NCBI GenBank assembly: GCA_963780675.1
Contig: CAWACR010000003.1
Location: 930,001 to 994,000 of the forward strand
DNA length: 64,000 bases
Reading direction: 5' to 3'
DNA from: JAHECE01 sp963780675
GTDB lineage: Bacteria > Actinomycetota > Actinomycetes > Actinomycetales > JAHECE01
A program made the translations under genes and the position numbers. Positions within the stretch are counted from its first letter, which is position 1. Every line of letters begins with the position of its first letter. Under the pieces are notes generated by a model. It saw nothing but the letters and a program-made list of their open reading frames with translations, did not search any database and had not been told where the DNA came from. Shown piece after piece: positions 61,494-64,000 of this stretch.

Positions 61494-62501
61494 CTAAGAG
61501 TCTCCGACCGTTCCTCTCGCCACGGGCTGAGGCTTGGGGAACTGAAAACTCCCGTCGACAATCGCCTCGAGTGTTCCGTAGAGCCGGACGAGGTAGCGCC
61601 ATCCCTCGGGGGTATAGATGAAGTTCGGCTGGTCCGGGTCACCGCCGAAGTGAATCGTGACGCTCCCGTCGTCGTTCGGCTCCGCAGTGACGCTGTTGAC
61701 GCTATAGGTGTCATAGGTGTTCTTGACGACGGCCAGGTCACGGTTGTAAACGGTGACCGACCAGAACCCGTCGACCGGAACCTCGCGGACGGTGAGCATG
61801 TGTGGCGTCTTGCCGTCATTCTGGGACGGGGCACCTTGGAGGATCAGCGCTTCGGACGGTTCCGGAACTCCGGTCCATCCTGAAGCGCTGGCGACGTAGA
61901 ACTTCACGGGGTCGACCTGGTGGACGTCACCGAATGCCTTCGACCAGTCGTCCATCGTGTAATAGAGCGTCCTAAATGCCGCATCGACATGTCGGTATGA
62001 TTTCCGATCCCAGTTGGGGATCTCGAAGGAGCCGACCGACGCCTGCTCCACGACGATCTCGTTCTGGAGTTCTTGGGCTCGTCTCACGTCGACTGGGTCG
62101 TTCGGGTCGACGAAAGTGCGGAAATTCACTCCGATGTAGCGCGTGCCTGCCCGCTCTCGCGTAATCGTGTATTTGCCGGGCCTTCTGGTACTCAGCTTGA
62201 GATACTGATCTTCATTCTGGACCAGCATTGACTGGTACCGGCCCCTGGTCTCGGGCTTCGTGATCGTCACCGGCTCGGTCAGATCAAAGACTCCTAATGA
62301 GTAGAGCGTGTCCCGATTCTCCCCGATGCCCAACTGGACTTCGCCGACGGGTGCGAGCTCCCTGACATGGTAGAACTTGCCGAGCCCGCCATTCTCCACG
62401 GTTGCCTGAAATGACGCATGGCAGTTGGCGCGCGGGTAGTTCTCCCACGTGACGGAGACCGTCCCGCCGCCTTCTGTCGTGCGCTGTGTCTCGTCGTTCA
62501 T
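61494..62501 (-). CDS. DUF1254/DUF1214-type protein
   Basis: 335 aa. NYPRANCHASFQATVENGG and FYHVRELAPVGEVQLGIGEN resemble the DUF1254 portion; the C-terminal GFWSVTVYNRDLAVVKNTYD, IHFGGDPDQP and GWRYLVRLYGTLEAI match DUF1214. No reaction is established for the family. No signal peptide is seen, so it may be cytosolic, unlike many relatives. ATG 62501 has GAGAGGAG upstream. Base composition is clearly lower in G+C than the neighbours and AT-ending codons are more frequent, which points to recent acquisition. Divergent from the M20 gene. Confidence 0.8.
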   Translation of the reverse strand: MNDETQRTTEGGGTVSVTWENYPRANCHASFQATVENGGLGKFYHVRELAPVGEVQLGIGENRDTLYSLGVFDLTEPVTITKPETRGRYQSMLVQNEDQYLKLSTRRPGKYTITRERAGTRYIGVNFRTFVDPNDPVDVRRAQELQNEIVVEQASVGSFEIPNWDRKSYRHVDAAFRTLYYTMDDWSKAFGDVHQVDPVKFYVASASGWTGVPEPSEALILQGAPSQNDGKTPHMLTVREVPVDGFWSVTVYNRDLAVVKNTYDTYSVNSVTAEPNDDGSVTIHFGGDPDQPNFIYTPEGWRYLVRLYGTLEAIVDGSFQFPKPQPVARGTVGDS

Positions 62502-62681
62502 GGCTGATGCTCCTCTCAAGCGGGTGCGCCCCCCGGAGTGGTGCACGGGACCGTCGCGGGTCTCCTGGCTCTGAGTATGCCGCTCAGATGCAACAACCGG
62601 CATCCATGCGGCGCGCGTGGGGGGACGGTGCCAACCTGACGGTGAGTTCCCGTGTGCATGCCCGCTGATGGAGGAGGCGCG

Positions 62682-63902
62682 ATGACGCGCGCTCAAGAAG
62701 TTCTCGCAGGCCTCGACTCGACAAGCGTGTGGCAGGAGGACCTGTACAAACAGTTCCATGCCCACCCCGAGCTGAGTTCCCAGGAGACGCAGACGGCCGC
62801 GGAGATCGCCCGTCTTCTGGGCGGTTTCGGGTACGACGTGCAGTCCGTTGGCGGTGGCGTCGTCGGAGTTCTCGCCAACGGGCCCGGCAAGACGGCGCTC
62901 ATGCGGGCGGACATCGACGCCTTGCCCGTCACAGAGCTCACGAACCTCCCCTATGCGTCGACGGACACCGCGGTCGACGCGACCGGTGCCACGGTCGGCG
63001 TCATGCATGCCTGTGGGCACGACGCCCACATCGCGTGCCTCCTGGGGGCCGCCGAGTTGCTCGCAGCCAACCGCGAGGCGTGGGCCGGCACGTTCATCGC
63101 GCTGTTCCAGCCCGCCGAGGAGACGGCGGCCGGGGCGACGGCGATGGTGGACGACGGCCTGACCGCCAAGATCCCGCGGCCGGACGTGGCGTTCGGTCAG
63201 CACGTGCTGAACCACGCCGCGGGCGTGATCGGCACGCAGGTCGGCCCCGTGCTCTCGGCGGGCGACAGCGTCAAGATCACGGTCTTCGGCAAAGGCTCGC
63301 ACGGGTCGATGCCCCACCTGGGCGTCGACCCGGTTGTGCTGGCCGCGTCCATCGTCCTTCGACTCCAGACCATCGTCTCCCGGGAGGTGAAGCCCGGCGA
63401 GTTCGCCGTCGTCACGGTCGGCAGCAGCGTCGCCGGCTCGAAGAGCAACATCATCCCCGATCGCGCTGTCCTCCTCGTCAACCTGCGCACCTACGACACC
63501 GGGGTCCGACAGCGCGTGGTCGACAGCATCGAGCGCATCGTCCGCGCGGAGTGCGGGGCCTCCGGCTCGCCGGAACCGCCGACCTTCGAGTACTACGACC
63601 AGTTCCCACTCACCGACAACGACCCCGAGGTCAGTGCCACGGTCACCGAGGCCTTCCGCGCCCACTTCGGCGAGGCGAGGGTCATCAACCTCGGTCGGAT
63701 CCCGGCCAGCGAGGACTTCAGCCGGATCCCGGACGCCTTCGGGACCCCGTACACGTACTGGGGTCTCGGGGGGTTCTCGCCGGAGAAGGCGGGTCCGCCC
63801 AACCACTCTCCGTACTTCGCTCCCCTGATCCAGCCCACCCTCCGAGCGGGCACCGAAGCCATCGTCGTCGCCGTTGCGGCCTACCTGGGAGAGGATGAAT
63901 GA
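62682..63902 (+). CDS. M20D-family amidohydrolase/peptidase
   Basis: 406 aa. HAHPELSSQETQTAAEI at the start, metal-binding Cys/His in MHACGHDAHIACLLGAAELL, glutamates in LFQPAEETAAGATAMVDDGL, QHVLNH, the dimerisation-domain GKGSHGSMPHLGVDPV, and the last ligand HSPYF. This is the HipO/IAA-amino acid hydrolase type that cleaves N-acyl amino acids; the real substrate is unknown. ATG 62682 follows GGAGGAG; an in-frame upstream codon at 62652 has no such site. It is followed after 1 base by a transporter gene. Confidence 0.92.
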   Translation: MTRAQEVLAGLDSTSVWQEDLYKQFHAHPELSSQETQTAAEIARLLGGFGYDVQSVGGGVVGVLANGPGKTALMRADIDALPVTELTNLPYASTDTAVDATGATVGVMHACGHDAHIACLLGAAELLAANREAWAGTFIALFQPAEETAAGATAMVDDGLTAKIPRPDVAFGQHVLNHAAGVIGTQVGPVLSAGDSVKITVFGKGSHGSMPHLGVDPVVLAASIVLRLQTIVSREVKPGEFAVVTVGSSVAGSKSNIIPDRAVLLVNLRTYDTGVRQRVVDSIERIVRAECGASGSPEPPTFEYYDQFPLTDNDPEVSATVTEAFRAHFGEARVINLGRIPASEDFSRIPDAFGTPYTYWGLGGFSPEKAGPPNHSPYFAPLIQPTLRAGTEAIVVAVAAYLGEDE

Positions 63903-63903
63903 C

Positions 63904-64000
63904 ATGAGTACGACCAAGGCTGTCCCCGTCACGGGTCAGGGCTTCAAGGGAAACGACAAAGCCCTCCTCGGCATCGTGCTCGGCGTCCTCACGTTCTGGA
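63904..64000 (+). CDS. start of a membrane transporter (probably MFS)
   Basis: Only 32 codons are inside the window: a polar start ending FKGNDKALLGIVLGVLTFW, the opening of a first membrane helix. Its position one base after the amidohydrolase stop, and the KALLGIVLGVLTFW pattern, suggest an MFS permease that imports or exports the amidohydrolase substrate. Confidence 0.55.
   Translation, partial: MSTTKAVPVTGQGFKGNDKALLGIVLGVLTFW

Noticed and set aside
60217..64000. a clear attachment-site duplicate or integrase for the island next to tRNA-Val
   Set aside because: I found no second copy of the tRNA 3' end in the accessory segment and no integrase before the window ends.

Overview
The window is high-GC chromosomal DNA (roughly 70 percent or more G+C) from an actinobacterium. 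The evidence is the phosphatidylinositol mannoside block (pgsA, PIM acyltransferase, pimA), the many GTG starts with 1- or 4-base stop/start overlaps, and a gene order that matches the mycobacterial/actinobacterial core: thrS-HIT-pgsA-acyltransferase-pimA, pdxS/pdxT-yebC-ruvCAB-yajC-secDF-apt-rel-hisS, and alaS-ruvX-mltG-aro genes. The absence of mycolate-type genes and the LemA/PrsW pair next to pimA suggest Micrococcales (Cellulomonadaceae/Promicromonosporaceae-like). That placement is an inference.

Layout. 1-7.5 kb: pyrimidine operon pyrR-pyrB-pyrC-carA-carB on the minus strand, with a PyrR-type RNA element ahead of pyrR. 7.5-19.8 kb (all minus): nusB, efp, a SatD-like regulator with a small DUF3307-like membrane protein, the shikimate genes aroQ-aroB-aroK-aroC-aroE, mltG, ruvX, alaS, two small membrane proteins and rpsD. 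20-32 kb: rarA, a plus-strand MMPL transporter, a GNAT enzyme, aspS, a pair of large dynamin-like GTPases and a plus-strand DEAD-box helicase. 32-40.5 kb: DUF427, hisS, a metallo-hydrolase, a cyclophilin, a DUF349 protein, an AbiEi-like ORF and rel. 40.5-47.6 kb: apt-secF-secD-yajC, ruvB-ruvA-ruvC and yebC. 47.6-57.5 kb: pdxT, a NUDIX protein, pdxS, a PrsW-type protease, a LemA-like protein, the PIM genes, HIT, thrS and a 50-aa ORF. 57.6-60.3 kb: tRNA-Val(CAC), pabC-pabB, then tRNA-Gly, tRNA-Cys and tRNA-Val(GAC). 60.5-64 kb: an accessory segment starting at the tRNA array, with an hsdR 3' remnant, a DUF1254/DUF1214 protein, an M20 amidohydrolase and the start of an MFS transporter.

The genes are mainly housekeeping: nucleotide and aromatic synthesis, aminoacyl-tRNA synthetases, recombination, Sec export, stringent response, vitamin B6, folate precursor and PIM lipid synthesis. 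Most are co-oriented and translationally coupled.

A strong technical feature cuts across the annotation. carB, carA, pyrC, pyrR, nusB, alaS, rpsD, rarA, aspS, the DUF349 gene, secD, thrS, pabB and the hsdR remnant carry about 50 frameshifts. I could work through nearly all of them by hand, and each is repaired by putting back one CG (sometimes two) in a CGCG tract. Most of these genes are essential, so I read this as a sequence or assembly artefact and annotate the genes as intact. I see no CRISPR array and no complete insertion sequence.
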